Of a stretch of 64,000 nt of DNA, positions 18,181 to 27,167 are shown piece by piece. The notes beneath the pieces are model-generated. The model ran no database searches. It saw nothing but the letters and a program-made list of their open reading frames with translations, and had not been told where the DNA came from. The position numbers were made by a program, and so were the translations under genes. The DNA lies in the NCBI RefSeq assembly GCF_030362795.1, contig NZ_JAUCBM010000001.1, positions 620,001-684,000 of the forward strand. The letters are read 5' to 3'. This DNA comes from Pseudochrobactrum kiredjianiae. GTDB taxonomy: Bacteria > Pseudomonadota > Alphaproteobacteria > Rhizobiales > Rhizobiaceae. Within the stretch, counting starts at the first letter, position 1. Each line of letters opens with the position of its first letter.

Positions 18181-19578
18181 TTATTTCCAGATTTCGCCGT
18201 CTACTTTGCCGTTGAGTTCCGGATAATCTTTCAGCGTGAAATGCGGTGTACCGCGCTTCTGCTGGTCGAAATAATCCTTGGTCACTTTAACAACCGTGCC
18301 GGAGAGCAGAGCAATGGCAATCAGGTTGATGGTTGCCATCAGACCCATAGCGGCATCAGCCGCATTGAACACGGTGAGAATGCTTTCATAGGCGCCCCAG
18401 ACGACCATCAGCAGTGTGCCGCAGCGCAGTAGTGAGATCCACAGACGTTTACCGGCACCGAGATAAATCATGGCATTTTCCGCATAAGCGTAATTGCCGA
18501 TGATGGAAGTGAAGGCAAAGAAGAAGATCGCAATACTGATAAAATAGCTTCCGAACCAGCCGATATGCACAGTCATGGCTTCCTGTGTCAGAAGCGTGCC
18601 GGTAAGACCTGAATTTGGTGCCAGTTTATTTGACAGCAGGATCATGATGGCTGTTGCGGTACAAATCAGAATTGTATCAATGAACACGCCGAGTGCCTGC
18701 ACAAACCCCTGCGAGGACGGGTGGTGCGGATTAGGTGTGGCAGAGGCCGCGATATTTGGTGCCGAGCCCATACCGGCTTCATTGGAGAACAGCCCGCGCT
18801 TCACACCATTCATCAGTGCGCCGGCGATACCACCTGCGGCAGCTTCCACACCAAAGGCGCTTTTGACAATCAAGGCCAGCAGAGCAGGGACTTCGGTAAT
18901 ATTGGTAATCAGTACAAAGAGCGCAACACCGAGATAGATTGCCGCCATAAACGGCACAACCAGTTCGGCCACGCGGGCGATCTGACGGATGCCACCGAAA
19001 ATGACGATACCGGCAAGCGCTGCAATTACAATGCCAACCACAATTTTGGAGAAGCCGAAAGAGCCGTTCATTGCATCGGCAATGGCATTGGCCTGCACAG
19101 CATTAAACACCAGACCAAAGGCGAGGATCAGACAGACGGAGAAGATGACAGCGATCCACGGGGCTTTCAGACCTTTCGCAATATAATAGGCTGGCCCGCC
19201 ACGGAACTGACCATTTGCATCACGGGTTTTATAAAGCTGCGCCAGTGTGCTTTCGGCATAGGCCGTAGCCATACCGACAAAGGCGACGATCCACATCCAG
19301 AAAATAGCACCGGCACCACCGAGATAAAGCGCAACCGCCACACCGGCAATATTGCCGGTACCGACGCGGGAGGCAAGGCTGGTACAGAGTGCCTGAAACG
19401 GGGTAATCCCGCTGTCATCGCGCTTTGGTGCGCGCAAAACCGAGCGGAAAAACTCAGGAAAGTGCAGAAGCTGAATGAAATTGAGCCTGATCGAGAAATA
19501 AATCCCGACCGCAAGCAATCCGTAAATCAGGACATAATCCCAGAGGATCGTGTTAATAAAGGCAATAATTGTTGTCAT
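18181..19578 (-). CDS. Sodium:alanine/glycine symporter, AgcS (AlsT) family
   Basis: This 465-residue inner-membrane carrier has about ten to eleven helices. The AGCS family signature is present: SLASRVGTGNIAGVAVAL, then GGAGAIFWMW, and the later FSNEAGMGSAPNIAA block. Characterised members import alanine or glycine with Na+. It is transcribed toward the importer-1 operon and shares its terminator. The preceding gene on this strand is the ureidoglycine aminohydrolase, but a terminator lies between them, so co-transcription is unlikely. The exact substrate is not readable. Confidence 0.92.
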   Translation of the reverse strand: MTTIIAFINTILWDYVLIYGLLAVGIYFSIRLNFIQLLHFPEFFRSVLRAPKRDDSGITPFQALCTSLASRVGTGNIAGVAVALYLGGAGAIFWMWIVAFVGMATAYAESTLAQLYKTRDANGQFRGGPAYYIAKGLKAPWIAVIFSVCLILAFGLVFNAVQANAIADAMNGSFGFSKIVVGIVIAALAGIVIFGGIRQIARVAELVVPFMAAIYLGVALFVLITNITEVPALLALIVKSAFGVEAAAGGIAGALMNGVKRGLFSNEAGMGSAPNIAASATPNPHHPSSQGFVQALGVFIDTILICTATAIMILLSNKLAPNSGLTGTLLTQEAMTVHIGWFGSYFISIAIFFFAFTSIIGNYAYAENAMIYLGAGKRLWISLLRCGTLLMVVWGAYESILTVFNAADAAMGLMATINLIAIALLSGTVVKVTKDYFDQQKRGTPHFTLKDYPELNGKVDGEIWK

Positions 19579-19680
19579 TTGTAGAATACGCTCCGGTCAC
19601 ACCTCAGTTGAGGTGACGATGTCGTTTTGCGGTAAATATGACTTAATAAATTATTTTAGCTTATATTCAGGCTCATTGCT

Positions 19681-19718
19681 TGGAGCACTGCGATCCAACA
19701 TGAATGTAGACCGCTCCA
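19681..19718. repeat. Possible degenerate copy of the 4617-type repeat
   Basis: TGGAGC at the left pairs with GCTCCA at the right. The reverse complement (CTGGAGCGGTCTAC, later TTGGATC and CAGTGCTCC) resembles the first hairpin of the 4617 element (CTAGAGCGGTTTAC, TTGGATCACTGCGCTC). A TTTTTT follows on the plus strand, where no gene needs a terminator. Confidence 0.4.
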
Positions 19719-19772
19719 GTTTTTTAGCAATGACTGAAGAGCGGTGCTTTTGCCAATAAAATTCGGTCTTGT

Positions 19773-19813
19773 CAAAAATACAGCCGCACGGTCTGTGTAA
19801 AACCGGCGGCTGT
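19773..19813 (-). terminator. Rho-independent terminator after the ureidoglycine aminohydrolase gene
   Basis: On the minus strand a 12-bp stem (19802-19813 with 19780-19792, one bulged base) is followed by ATTTTTG. It lies 27 nt past the stop codon at 19840 and should end that transcript before the symporter gene. Confidence 0.75.
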
Positions 19814-19839
19814 TGTTTAAAAAATGATTATTTATGCGG

Positions 19840-20664
19840 TCAGAGCTTCAGCTTTACATGACGGTTGACATCTTTGTAGAGCAGATAGCGGAACTTGCCC
19901 GGACCACCGGCATAACAGGCCTGCGGACAGAAGGCGCGCAGCCACATATAGTCACCGGCCTCAACCTCAACCCAATCCTGATTGAGACGATAAACCGCTT
20001 TACCTTCAAGCACATAAAGACCATGCTCCATCACATGGGTCTCCGCAAAAGGAATAATGGCACCCGGCTCGAACGTGACGATATTGACATGCATATCGTG
20101 GCGCAGATCGCTTGGGTCAACAAAGCGGGTGGTTGCCCATTTGCCGTCGGTGTCCGGCATAGCAACCGGCTCGACTTCGGACTCATGCTTGAAAAAGGCT
20201 TCCGGCACATCCAGACCATTCACATATTCAAAACTTTTGCGAATCCAGTGGAAACGGGCAGGTGCCTCGCTTTTATTACGCACAGTCCAGAGGCTCTTCG
20301 GCGGCAAAAACGCATAGCTGCCTGCGCGCATGGCATGATCTTTGCCGTCAAGCGTAATGACAATATTGCCTTCAACCACAAAAATACCGGCCTCGGCATC
20401 CGGGTCAGGTTCTGGCTTGTCACTACCGCCTTTTGGTTCCAGTTCGACGATATATTGCGCAAAGCTCTCGGCAAAACCGGACAACGGGCGCGATAAAATC
20501 CAGACGCGTGTCTTGTCCCAGAATGGCAGGCAGGATGTGACAATATCCATCATCACGCCTTTAGGGATAACCGCATAGGCCTCAGTGAATACGGCACGGT
20601 CGCTCAGCAATTGCGTCTGCTTGGGTGCGCCGCCGGTTGGCGCATAATAAGTGCGGTCAGTCAT
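19840..20664 (-). CDS. allE: (S)-ureidoglycine aminohydrolase, bicupin
   Basis: This enzyme releases ammonia from (S)-ureidoglycine to form (S)-ureidoglycolate in purine/allantoin degradation. It has 274 residues and two cupin domains (about 45-125 and 190-265). The C-terminal cupin shows the Mn site E208-x-H210-x3-H214 plus Gln248. The Glu-to-Gln gap of 40 residues agrees with the plant enzyme as I recall it. The conserved blocks FVVEGN and MEHGLYVLEGKAVY are present. No allantoinase, allantoate amidohydrolase or ureidoglycolate gene is nearby, so it appears alone here. A 12-bp palindrome lies about 95 bp upstream, and a terminator follows. The family is secure. The role is taken from characterised members. 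Confidence 0.88.
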   Translation of the reverse strand: MTDRTYYAPTGGAPKQTQLLSDRAVFTEAYAVIPKGVMMDIVTSCLPFWDKTRVWILSRPLSGFAESFAQYIVELEPKGGSDKPEPDPDAEAGIFVVEGNIVITLDGKDHAMRAGSYAFLPPKSLWTVRNKSEAPARFHWIRKSFEYVNGLDVPEAFFKHESEVEPVAMPDTDGKWATTRFVDPSDLRHDMHVNIVTFEPGAIIPFAETHVMEHGLYVLEGKAVYRLNQDWVEVEAGDYMWLRAFCPQACYAGGPGKFRYLLYKDVNRHVKLKL

Positions 20665-20759
20665 GATCTCTCCCGTTGTCTTTATCCTCTGTTTGCAGTC
20701 AGGCTGGTTTTGAGCAATTCTGCAAGAGGGCGTAGTGGGATTATCACTGAAATCTATAA

Positions 20760-20771
20760 ATTGTCGACAAT
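20760..20771. promoter_or_regulatory. Palindromic operator candidate upstream of allE
   Basis: ATTGTCGACAAT is a perfect 12-bp palindrome of the kind bound by GntR-family (FCD) regulators. On the minus strand it overlaps a weak -35 candidate (TTGTCG), with GATAAT about 19 nt downstream. It lies about 95 bp before the allE start. No regulator gene is adjacent. Confidence 0.45.
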
Positions 20772-20780
20772 ATTGTATAT

Positions 20781-20815
20781 AATTTCCCGTTTATTGGATT
20801 AATAAACGGGAAATT
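20781..20815 (-). terminator. Terminator after the phosphodiesterase gene (importer 2 operon)
   Basis: AATTTCCCGTTTATT (20781-20795) pairs perfectly with 20801-20815 around a 5-nt loop. It begins 9 nt past the stop codon at 20825. The stem itself ends in A/T runs, and ATATAC follows on the minus strand. It separates importer 2 from allE. Confidence 0.75.
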
Positions 20816-20824
20816 ACAGTATGA

Positions 20825-21541
20825 TCAGGCGAGATCAGGCCGGTCTGTGGTGATCTGACGGATTGGTGTGTTTTTCCAGAACGTCAGTTCTGGTTCGGTA
20901 TTCGGCACCCAAACGCCCAGACGCTCCGGTGCGATCCGGCTGGTGATAGCGTCCCAGCTATGGGAGAGCAGGGCTTTTTCAATGGCGAGAATATCGGCAT
21001 GGGTGTCGAAATAATCGAGCGCTTCCTGTAAACCACCGAGAATAGTGGCGCTGAAAGCATTGAGCGAGGCGAGGCGGCGCATTTCCGGAGCAACATCTTT
21101 CACTTGCTCCAATACCTGACGGGTAAAGCCGGTAAGTATGCACTGATCTTTCATACCCTGTGCGCGGATGATCTGCACAACCGCATCGGTGAGGCCGTCA
21201 TAGAGATCACCATTGGCGCGGTTTTTCAGTTCCACATGCAGTTCCATACCGGTCGGTTTGAAAATTTCCAAAACCTCTTCAAACAGCGGAATATGTTCAT
21301 CCATGCTTTCACGTAAATAAGTATTCACACGCGCAGTTTTGGAAAGCTCTGCCACATCGCCGAGGCCGTTGGTGGTGCGCTCCAGTGTCGGATCATGCAG
21401 CACAACCACTTCACCGGCATTGGTCAGATGCAGATCAAATTCCACACCGGCAATATTAAGATCAGCGGTTTTGCGAAAACCGGAGAGTGAATTTTCAGGC
21501 CAGAGATTACGCGCGCCGCGATGGCCGATAATACGTGTCAT
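20825..21541 (-). CDS. Glycerophosphodiester phosphodiesterase family protein (UgpQ/AccF-like)
   Basis: This 238-residue cytoplasmic TIM-barrel enzyme splits a phosphodiester into an alcohol and a phosphomonoester. The catalytic GDPD residues are visible: H7-R8 in GHRGA, the metal pair E34-x-D36 in VEFDLHLT, and His49 in VVLHDPTLERTTNG. The length is that of UgpQ. It has no signal peptide, so it acts after uptake. It is the last gene of an importer operon (14 bp after the permease). The order receptor, two ATPases, two permeases, phosphodiesterase recalls the agrocinopine acc operon of Agrobacterium, where AccF is of this family. A role in glycerophosphodiester or opine-like sugar-phosphodiester use is inferred. 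Confidence 0.88.
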   Translation of the reverse strand: MTRIIGHRGARNLWPENSLSGFRKTADLNIAGVEFDLHLTNAGEVVVLHDPTLERTTNGLGDVAELSKTARVNTYLRESMDEHIPLFEEVLEIFKPTGMELHVELKNRANGDLYDGLTDAVVQIIRAQGMKDQCILTGFTRQVLEQVKDVAPEMRRLASLNAFSATILGGLQEALDYFDTHADILAIEKALLSHSWDAITSRIAPERLGVWVPNTEPELTFWKNTPIRQITTDRPDLA

Positions 21542-21555
21542 GACAGGTATTCCTT

Positions 21556-22431
21556 TTAACGAATGGTCGGGTCGAGTTTGTCGCGCAGCCAGTCACCGAG
21601 GATGGAAATCGATAGCGTGGTGAACATGATCACAAAGGCCGGTGCCAGCATGATCCATGGCGCGGTTGTCAGATATTCGCGTCCGTAACCGACCATATTG
21701 CCGAGGCTGGATTTTGGCGGCTGCACACCAAGGCCTAAGAAAGACAGGCTGCTTTCCAGCAGAATGATCTCAGGAAAAGTCAGGGTCATCGAGACGATGA
21801 GGGTCGAGGCAATATTTGGCAGAATATGGCGCAGATAGACCCATGATTGCTTGGCACCAAGCTGCGTCACTGCTGCGGCATAGCCCTGCGAACTGGCGGA
21901 AATGGCCAGACCACGGGCGATACGGGCATAGCGCTCCCAACCGTAAAGCCCCATCAGGCAGACCAGCAGCATCATGGAGTTACCGAAGAAAGCCAGCACT
22001 GAGAGTGCGAGGATCAGAAACGGCAATGCCGCCTGAAAATCGGCCAGTGTCAGCACGACTTGTTCTACGGTCTTGCGGAAATTCGCAGCAAGAAAACCAA
22101 CGGTAGTGCCGAGCAGGGTGGAAATAATGGTGGCACCAAAAGCGATCAGCAGAGAGACACGAATGGATTCAATCAGGCGGGACAGGACATCGCGCCCGAC
22201 CTCATCTGTACCGAGCCAATGTTGCGGGTGTCCCGGCATGACAAGACGGCTTTTAAGATCCATCGCCGTAATGCTGTAAGGGCGGATCCAGTCAGCTGCG
22301 ATAGCGATGATAATCATCGCGGTAAACCAGATCAGCGACAGCATAACCAGCAGGGGTATGCGTTTCTTTTTGCGCTTTTGGATATTCACCGCCGGCACGC
22401 CGGTACTATCGCTGATTGAGAGTTCAGACAT
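21556..22431 (-). CDS. ABC transporter permease, DppC/OppC type (importer 2)
   Basis: This is the second channel subunit (291 residues) of the importer. A basic cytoplasmic segment (QKRKKKRIP) precedes the first helix. The family blocks follow: LGTDEVGRDVLSRLIESIR, the EAA loop (GYAAAVTQLGAKQ) and the C-terminal LGDWLRDKLDPTIR. Six helices are predicted. It starts 12 nt after the DppB-type permease and is followed 14 nt later by the phosphodiesterase gene. Confidence 0.92.
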   Translation of the reverse strand: MSELSISDSTGVPAVNIQKRKKKRIPLLVMLSLIWFTAMIIIAIAADWIRPYSITAMDLKSRLVMPGHPQHWLGTDEVGRDVLSRLIESIRVSLLIAFGATIISTLLGTTVGFLAANFRKTVEQVVLTLADFQAALPFLILALSVLAFFGNSMMLLVCLMGLYGWERYARIARGLAISASSQGYAAAVTQLGAKQSWVYLRHILPNIASTLIVSMTLTFPEIILLESSLSFLGLGVQPPKSSLGNMVGYGREYLTTAPWIMLAPAFVIMFTTLSISILGDWLRDKLDPTIR

Positions 22432-22443
22432 CAGCTGGTTCCT

Positions 22444-23373
22444 TTACGCTTTGGCTTGATTATCGCGCAGGCGCGGATCGAGAAAACCATAGAGCAGATC
22501 AACAACGAAATTGGACAACACCATTGTCGAGGCAATCAGCAGCAGGATACATTGCACGACCGCCAGATCGCGGTTGGAGACGGCAACCACCAGCAAACGT
22601 CCGACACCTGGCCATGAGAACAGGGATTCAATCACCACTGCACCGGCCACCAGTGAGCCGACCATGAAACCGACCAGTGTCACAATCGGAATGGCGGCAT
22701 TGGGCAGCGCGTGATTGCGAATGACGTTGCCCCAGCGCACGCCTTTGGCACTGGCGGTGCGGATATAAGGTTGGCCGAGAATTTCAATCATGGCACTGCG
22801 GGCAAAGCGGGCGAGAATGGCCGCACCGGCAATGCTCATGGTGAACACTGGCAGAATGGCATGCATCCATGTGTCACTGCCACCGGAAGGTAACCATTTC
22901 AGTGTCACCGAGAAGATCAGCACCAGCACCAGACCCAGCACGAAATTCGGCAGGGTAAAGCCTATAATGGCGGTCATCATCACCAGCCGGTCGATGATGC
23001 TGTCACGATGGAGTGCCGCATAAACACCGGCAGGAATACCGATGGCCAGATTGAGCAGCAATGTCGGAATGGTCAGCATCAGTGTCGCGGGAATGCGCTC
23101 GGCAACCAGATCAATCGCTTTCTGGCCGTCGCGCATGGAGACACCGAGATCGCCCTGAAAAATCGCCCCGAAATAACTGAAATATTGTACGAGGATCGGC
23201 TGATCCAGCCCCCATGCTTTGCGGAAAGCCTCGACGGCTTGTGGCGGTGCATCAGGCCCAAGAATGATTTGTGCCGGATCACCGGACATGCGCAGCACGA
23301 TAAAGGCAAAGCTTACGACCAGCACGATGGTGATGAACGCCCGCAACAGACGGGTAAGGAAAAAAGAAATCAT
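22444..23373 (-). CDS. ABC transporter permease, DppB/OppB type (importer 2)
   Basis: This is the first channel subunit (309 residues). The N-terminus (FFLTRLLRAFITIVLVVSF) and the following MSGDPAQIILGPDAP are standard for the family, as are the EAA loop (YIRTASAKGVRW) and the tail VDLLYGFLDPRLRD. It lies 12 nt after the DppF-type ATPase gene. The order ATPases before permeases is the reverse of importer 1. Confidence 0.92.
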   Translation of the reverse strand: MISFFLTRLLRAFITIVLVVSFAFIVLRMSGDPAQIILGPDAPPQAVEAFRKAWGLDQPILVQYFSYFGAIFQGDLGVSMRDGQKAIDLVAERIPATLMLTIPTLLLNLAIGIPAGVYAALHRDSIIDRLVMMTAIIGFTLPNFVLGLVLVLIFSVTLKWLPSGGSDTWMHAILPVFTMSIAGAAILARFARSAMIEILGQPYIRTASAKGVRWGNVIRNHALPNAAIPIVTLVGFMVGSLVAGAVVIESLFSWPGVGRLLVVAVSNRDLAVVQCILLLIASTMVLSNFVVDLLYGFLDPRLRDNQAKA

Positions 23374-23385
23374 CAGTCTGTCCTG

Positions 23386-24405
23386 TTATCCGGCTAATGC
23401 TATTTGCTGCGATGCACTGTCATAGAGATGGCTTGTTTGCCCCTTGTCATAAAGATGACAGGCAACACTATGCTCTTTGCCGGTTTGCAAGGTTTCAGGC
23501 ACCTCGGTGCGGCAGCGCTCAGAGGCGAAACGGCAGCGCGGATGAAAGGCGCATCCGCTTGGTCTGGCTGCCGGATTTGGCGGCTCGCCCTGCAGGATAA
23601 TGCGGTTGCTCAGGAGCGTACCGGGCACCGGAATACTGGAAACCAGTGCCTGCGTATAAGGATGCTGGGGTGCCTGAAAAATCACATCGGACGGTGCTTC
23701 TTCCACAATCCGACCCAGATACATCACAGCCACACGGTCACTGATATTGCGTACCACTTTCAGATCATGGCTGATAAACACCATGGCAATGCCGTTTTTC
23801 TCCTGCAGATCGCGCAGCAGATTGACCACCTGCGCCTGAATGGAAACATCCAGTGCTGAGACGGCTTCGTCGCAAACCAGCAATTCGGGATTGCAAGCAA
23901 TGGCACGAGCAATCACCACGCGCTGGCGCTGCCCGCCGGAAAGCTCGTGGGGAAAGCGCGCTGCATGGTGCGGCATCAGGCCAACGGATTGCATCAGTTC
24001 TTTCACCCGTGCCGCACGGCTTTCCTTGTCGCCGATGCCATGGATCAGCAGCGGTTCTTCAATCTGCGTGGCAATGGTCAGACGGCGATCAAGTGCAGCC
24101 AGCGGGTCCTGATAAACAAGCTGCATGCGTTTGCGCAAAGCCCGCCATTCATTGGTGCGGGCAGGTGGCAGAACATCGCCGTCAAAGCGCACTTCACCGG
24201 TACTCGGACGTTCCAGTCCCAGCAACAGGCGACCGGTGGTGGATTTGCCGGAGCCGCTTTCGCCGACAATACCCAGCGTTTTACCTTTTTGTATGGACAG
24301 GCTCACCGCATCTACGGCTTTGACCTCTGTTGGCTTGGCAAATAATCCGCGCTTGGAGGTGTAGATTTTGCTTAAATTTTTAGCTTCGAGCAGCGGCTTG
24401 TTCAT
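23386..24405 (-). CDS. ABC transporter ATP-binding protein, DppF/OppF type (importer 2)
   Basis: This ATPase has 339 residues. It shows Walker A (GESGSGKST), the Q-loop (LVYQDPLAALDRR), the signature LSGGQRQR, Walker B (LLVCDEAVSALD, with Ala in place of the usual Pro after Glu) and the switch ISHDLK. The oligopeptide C-terminal block is CAFHPRCRFASERC. It overlaps the upstream ATPase gene by 4 nt. The N-terminal KIYTSKRGLFAKPTEVKAV insertion is typical of DppF. Confidence 0.92.
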   Translation of the reverse strand: MNKPLLEAKNLSKIYTSKRGLFAKPTEVKAVDAVSLSIQKGKTLGIVGESGSGKSTTGRLLLGLERPSTGEVRFDGDVLPPARTNEWRALRKRMQLVYQDPLAALDRRLTIATQIEEPLLIHGIGDKESRAARVKELMQSVGLMPHHAARFPHELSGGQRQRVVIARAIACNPELLVCDEAVSALDVSIQAQVVNLLRDLQEKNGIAMVFISHDLKVVRNISDRVAVMYLGRIVEEAPSDVIFQAPQHPYTQALVSSIPVPGTLLSNRIILQGEPPNPAARPSGCAFHPRCRFASERCRTEVPETLQTGKEHSVACHLYDKGQTSHLYDSASQQIALAG

Positions 24406-25436
24406 GACAGCACCTGCTGTTGTGTTGCCGGAGCGGGAGCAATAAATGCAGTCGGTACAACCGGTGTCGCAGGAATAACAGTGTCACGTATTTCAACGGG
24501 GCGGAAACAGGCGATATAACGATCATACTGATTGCCGGTCAAAGGCGGCAGATCGCTTTTGCAACGATTTTCTGCACGGTTGCAGCGCGGAGAAAAAGCA
24601 CAGCCTTTCGGTAGTTTTCCCGGTTCCGGCACAGTGCCTTCAATAGGGATGAGACGCTCACGGCCACCATCAATGCGCGGGATCGCATCAAAAAGCCCGC
24701 GTGTATAGGGATGGCGCGGCTGCGCGAACAGCGCTTCTGTCGAACTTTTTTCGATCATACGTCCGGCATACATCACGCAGACCCGTTCGCAGATTTGCGA
24801 CACGGCACCCAGATCATGGCTGATGAACACAATCGCCATGCCGGTTTCCTTACGGATACGGGCGAGCAGGTCGAGCACCTGCGCCTGAATAGTGGCATCC
24901 AGCGCGGTGGTCGGCTCATCGGCAATCAGCAAATCCGGCTCACCGGCCAATGCCATGGCGATCATCAGACGCTGGTTCTGCCCGCCGGAAAACTCATGGG
25001 GAAAATTATCAAGACGGCGGACAGCATCAGGAATGCCGACCAGTTCCAGCAGGCGCAGCGCTTCTTTGCGCGCAGCCGCACCGGAAATACCGCGATGCAG
25101 TTTCACCGCTTCTTCGATCTGCTTGCCGACACGGATCACCGGATTGAGCGAAGAGGACGGATCCTGAAAAATCATGGCAATGCGTGATCCGCGTACAGAT
25201 TCCAGTTTGCGCCGTGTCGCGCCGATCAGATTGGCACCGTCAATCATGACCGAACCGGCGACTGTGGCTTTCTTCGGCAGTAGCCCGAGTGCTGCCAGCC
25301 ATGTTACGGATTTGCCGCAACCAGATTCTCCGACCAGCCCGACGGCTTCGCCTTTTTCAATTTTCAGATTGATACCGTGCAAAACCTGCACGCCGTCAAA
25401 AGCCACTTTCAGATCGGCGATCTCGACCAAAGCCAT
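24402..25436 (-). CDS. ABC transporter ATP-binding protein, DppD/OppD type (importer 2)
   Basis: This 344-residue ATPase has Walker A (GESGCGKSV), the Q-loop (MIFQDPSSSLNPV), the signature FSGGQNQR, Walker B ([12 protein letters not shown]) and the switch ISHDLG. The C-terminal family block is CAFSPRCNRAENRC. The frame is open 28 codons further upstream. The ATG at 25436 is chosen because it gives the usual MALVEIADLKVAF start and has AGGAG about 8 nt upstream. A Pro/Ala/Thr-rich tail of about 30 residues (TPVVPTAFIAPAPATQ) extends past the usual end. Confidence 0.91.
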   Translation of the reverse strand: MALVEIADLKVAFDGVQVLHGINLKIEKGEAVGLVGESGCGKSVTWLAALGLLPKKATVAGSVMIDGANLIGATRRKLESVRGSRIAMIFQDPSSSLNPVIRVGKQIEEAVKLHRGISGAAARKEALRLLELVGIPDAVRRLDNFPHEFSGGQNQRLMIAMALAGEPDLLIADEPTTALDATIQAQVLDLLARIRKETGMAIVFISHDLGAVSQICERVCVMYAGRMIEKSSTEALFAQPRHPYTRGLFDAIPRIDGGRERLIPIEGTVPEPGKLPKGCAFSPRCNRAENRCKSDLPPLTGNQYDRYIACFRPVEIRDTVIPATPVVPTAFIAPAPATQQQVLS

Positions 25437-25532
25437 CGACGCGCTCCTGTTATAAATAACGGCATCAAATGCCGAAGCAGAGAATGAAACAAAAAGCCAT
25501 GCGGATGATGACACCCGCATGGCTCACAGGGC

Positions 25533-27167
25533 TTAGCCCCAGTTGTTTTTACGGAATTCCATGGCGAAGGCCGGTGCGGCTTTCCACTTCACGGATTTAC
25601 GTTTGGCGGTGAAAGTCGCGTTCTGGTGCAGAACCGTATAGGCCGGATCTTCACGCTCGCAGATTTCCAGCATCCGCTTGAAAGCTTCACGGCGTTTGCC
25701 CTGATCCATACTGGTTTCAAGGAAGCCCGAGAGTTCATTCACTTCCTTGTTTGTCCATTCGCCAACCTGCTGCTGCTGACCGTTTGGACCATGTTGGCTG
25801 ACAATGGAAGAGACCGGATCGTTGAACGGTGCGGAGTTCGACCAGTCGCGCACCGCGCGGGTCGGGGTCTGTTCCAGCACCTGCTGCCAGTTTTCCTTCA
25901 TCTCGATCTCAACATTGAGACCGGCCTGCTGCCACATCTCCACCAGAATTTGACCGGTTGCGGTCTGGTTGGTGTAGTAATTGTTGAGCAGACGATAAGG
26001 GATCGGATCGCCTTTATAACCGGCTTCTTTAAGCAGCTGACGCGCGAGACCGGGATTATATTCCGGCACAGTCCAGTCACTGATGAACATGTCAGCATAA
26101 TACGGCCATTGCAGACCCGCCGGAATTTGTGTGCGGCCTGCCCACAGGCTTTCAACGATAGCCTGACGGTCGATCGCATGGGTGAAGGCGCGACGGATCA
26201 GCGGGCTGGCAAGTTGCGGGTGGTTCTTGTCGAACACGGTCAGACGATGGTTGAGCACCGCACCGCCGAGAACTTCAAACTCGGGGTTCTTTTCGATGTT
26301 TTCAATCTGATCCGGCGGGATATCACAGGCGAAATCATATTCACCGGAAAGCAGACCATTGACGCGGGAAGCGACTTCCGGCACTTCAACAAAACGGATG
26401 CTTTTCAATGGCGGACGCCCGCCCCAATATTCGTCATGCGCTTCAAGCTGCAGATAATTATCCGGTTTGAATTCCACGATTTTATACGGACCGCTGGTCA
26501 CAGGCTTACGTGCCCAGTCGAGATAGCTGCTGGCTTCTTCATAGGCGCGGCGGTTCATGATCTGGCTGCCGTAACGGGAAATGCGGCCTTCCAAGGTGAT
26601 GTCCGGCGTACCATTTTTGAAGCGTACGGTATATTTGTCGACGATCTCAACGCCGAGCAGTGACGGGAAATTGCGGCGCGCTGTGGCCGGAACTTCCGGC
26701 GGCAGTTCTTTGCTCTCGCGATTGGTTGGATTGACCTCGGTGACGCGGAGCGTTTCACCTGTATTTGGCTTGGTGTCGCCGAACATACGGTCTGCACTGA
26801 ATGTAAAGGCCACATCTTCGGCGGTCATTTCATCGCCGTTGTGGAATTTCACGCCTTGGCGCAATTTCAGTTCAACGGTCTGGTCGTCAATGCGCTTCCA
26901 TTCGGTCGCAAGACCTGCAACGCGGTTGAGATTGTTGATCCAGTCAATCTCGATCAGTGCTTCCCACAATTGCGAGAAGAATATGCGTTCGCCCACATTG
27001 GACTGCTCGCGCAACACATCAAGCGTATTGGAGTTGGATACTTTCTGCACCGCAATGGTGATGGAAGGACGGTCATTGCTCTGGGCAATGGCAAAGCGTG
27101 GCAGGGTCAGTGAGGCTGCGCCAAAGCCGATCAGGCCGAGTGCATTGCGCCGGTTAATCGAAACCAT
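25533..27167 (-). CDS. ABC transporter substrate-binding protein, family 5, probable Tat signal (importer 2)
   Basis: This periplasmic receptor (544 residues) begins MVSINRRNALGLIGFGAASL and probably ends its signal at FAIAQ-SN. The twin arginine followed by a hydrophobic stretch suggests Tat export, unlike the Sec signals of the other two receptors here. The SBP_bac_5 features LKLRQGVKFHNGDEMTAEDV and TSGPYKIVEFKPDN are present. A longer frame exists upstream, but the ATG at 27167 gives the signal peptide directly. It heads the importer-2 operon. If the acc-like reading is right, the ligand would be a sugar phosphodiester and not a peptide. Confidence 0.9.
   Translation of the reverse strand: MVSINRRNALGLIGFGAASLTLPRFAIAQSNDRPSITIAVQKVSNSNTLDVLREQSNVGERIFFSQLWEALIEIDWINNLNRVAGLATEWKRIDDQTVELKLRQGVKFHNGDEMTAEDVAFTFSADRMFGDTKPNTGETLRVTEVNPTNRESKELPPEVPATARRNFPSLLGVEIVDKYTVRFKNGTPDITLEGRISRYGSQIMNRRAYEEASSYLDWARKPVTSGPYKIVEFKPDNYLQLEAHDEYWGGRPPLKSIRFVEVPEVASRVNGLLSGEYDFACDIPPDQIENIEKNPEFEVLGGAVLNHRLTVFDKNHPQLASPLIRRAFTHAIDRQAIVESLWAGRTQIPAGLQWPYYADMFISDWTVPEYNPGLARQLLKEAGYKGDPIPYRLLNNYYTNQTATGQILVEMWQQAGLNVEIEMKENWQQVLEQTPTRAVRDWSNSAPFNDPVSSIVSQHGPNGQQQQVGEWTNKEVNELSGFLETSMDQGKRREAFKRMLEICEREDPAYTVLHQNATFTAKRKSVKWKAAPAFAMEFRKNNWG

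Noticed and set aside
19681-19725. Plus-strand terminator (GC stem followed by TTTTTT)
   Set aside because: No plus-strand gene ends here. The sequence is better explained as a degenerate copy of the 4617-type repeat.
25626-26663. Plus-strand frame of 345 codons opposite the importer 2 receptor
   Set aside because: Shadow of a certain gene, with no recognisable domain.
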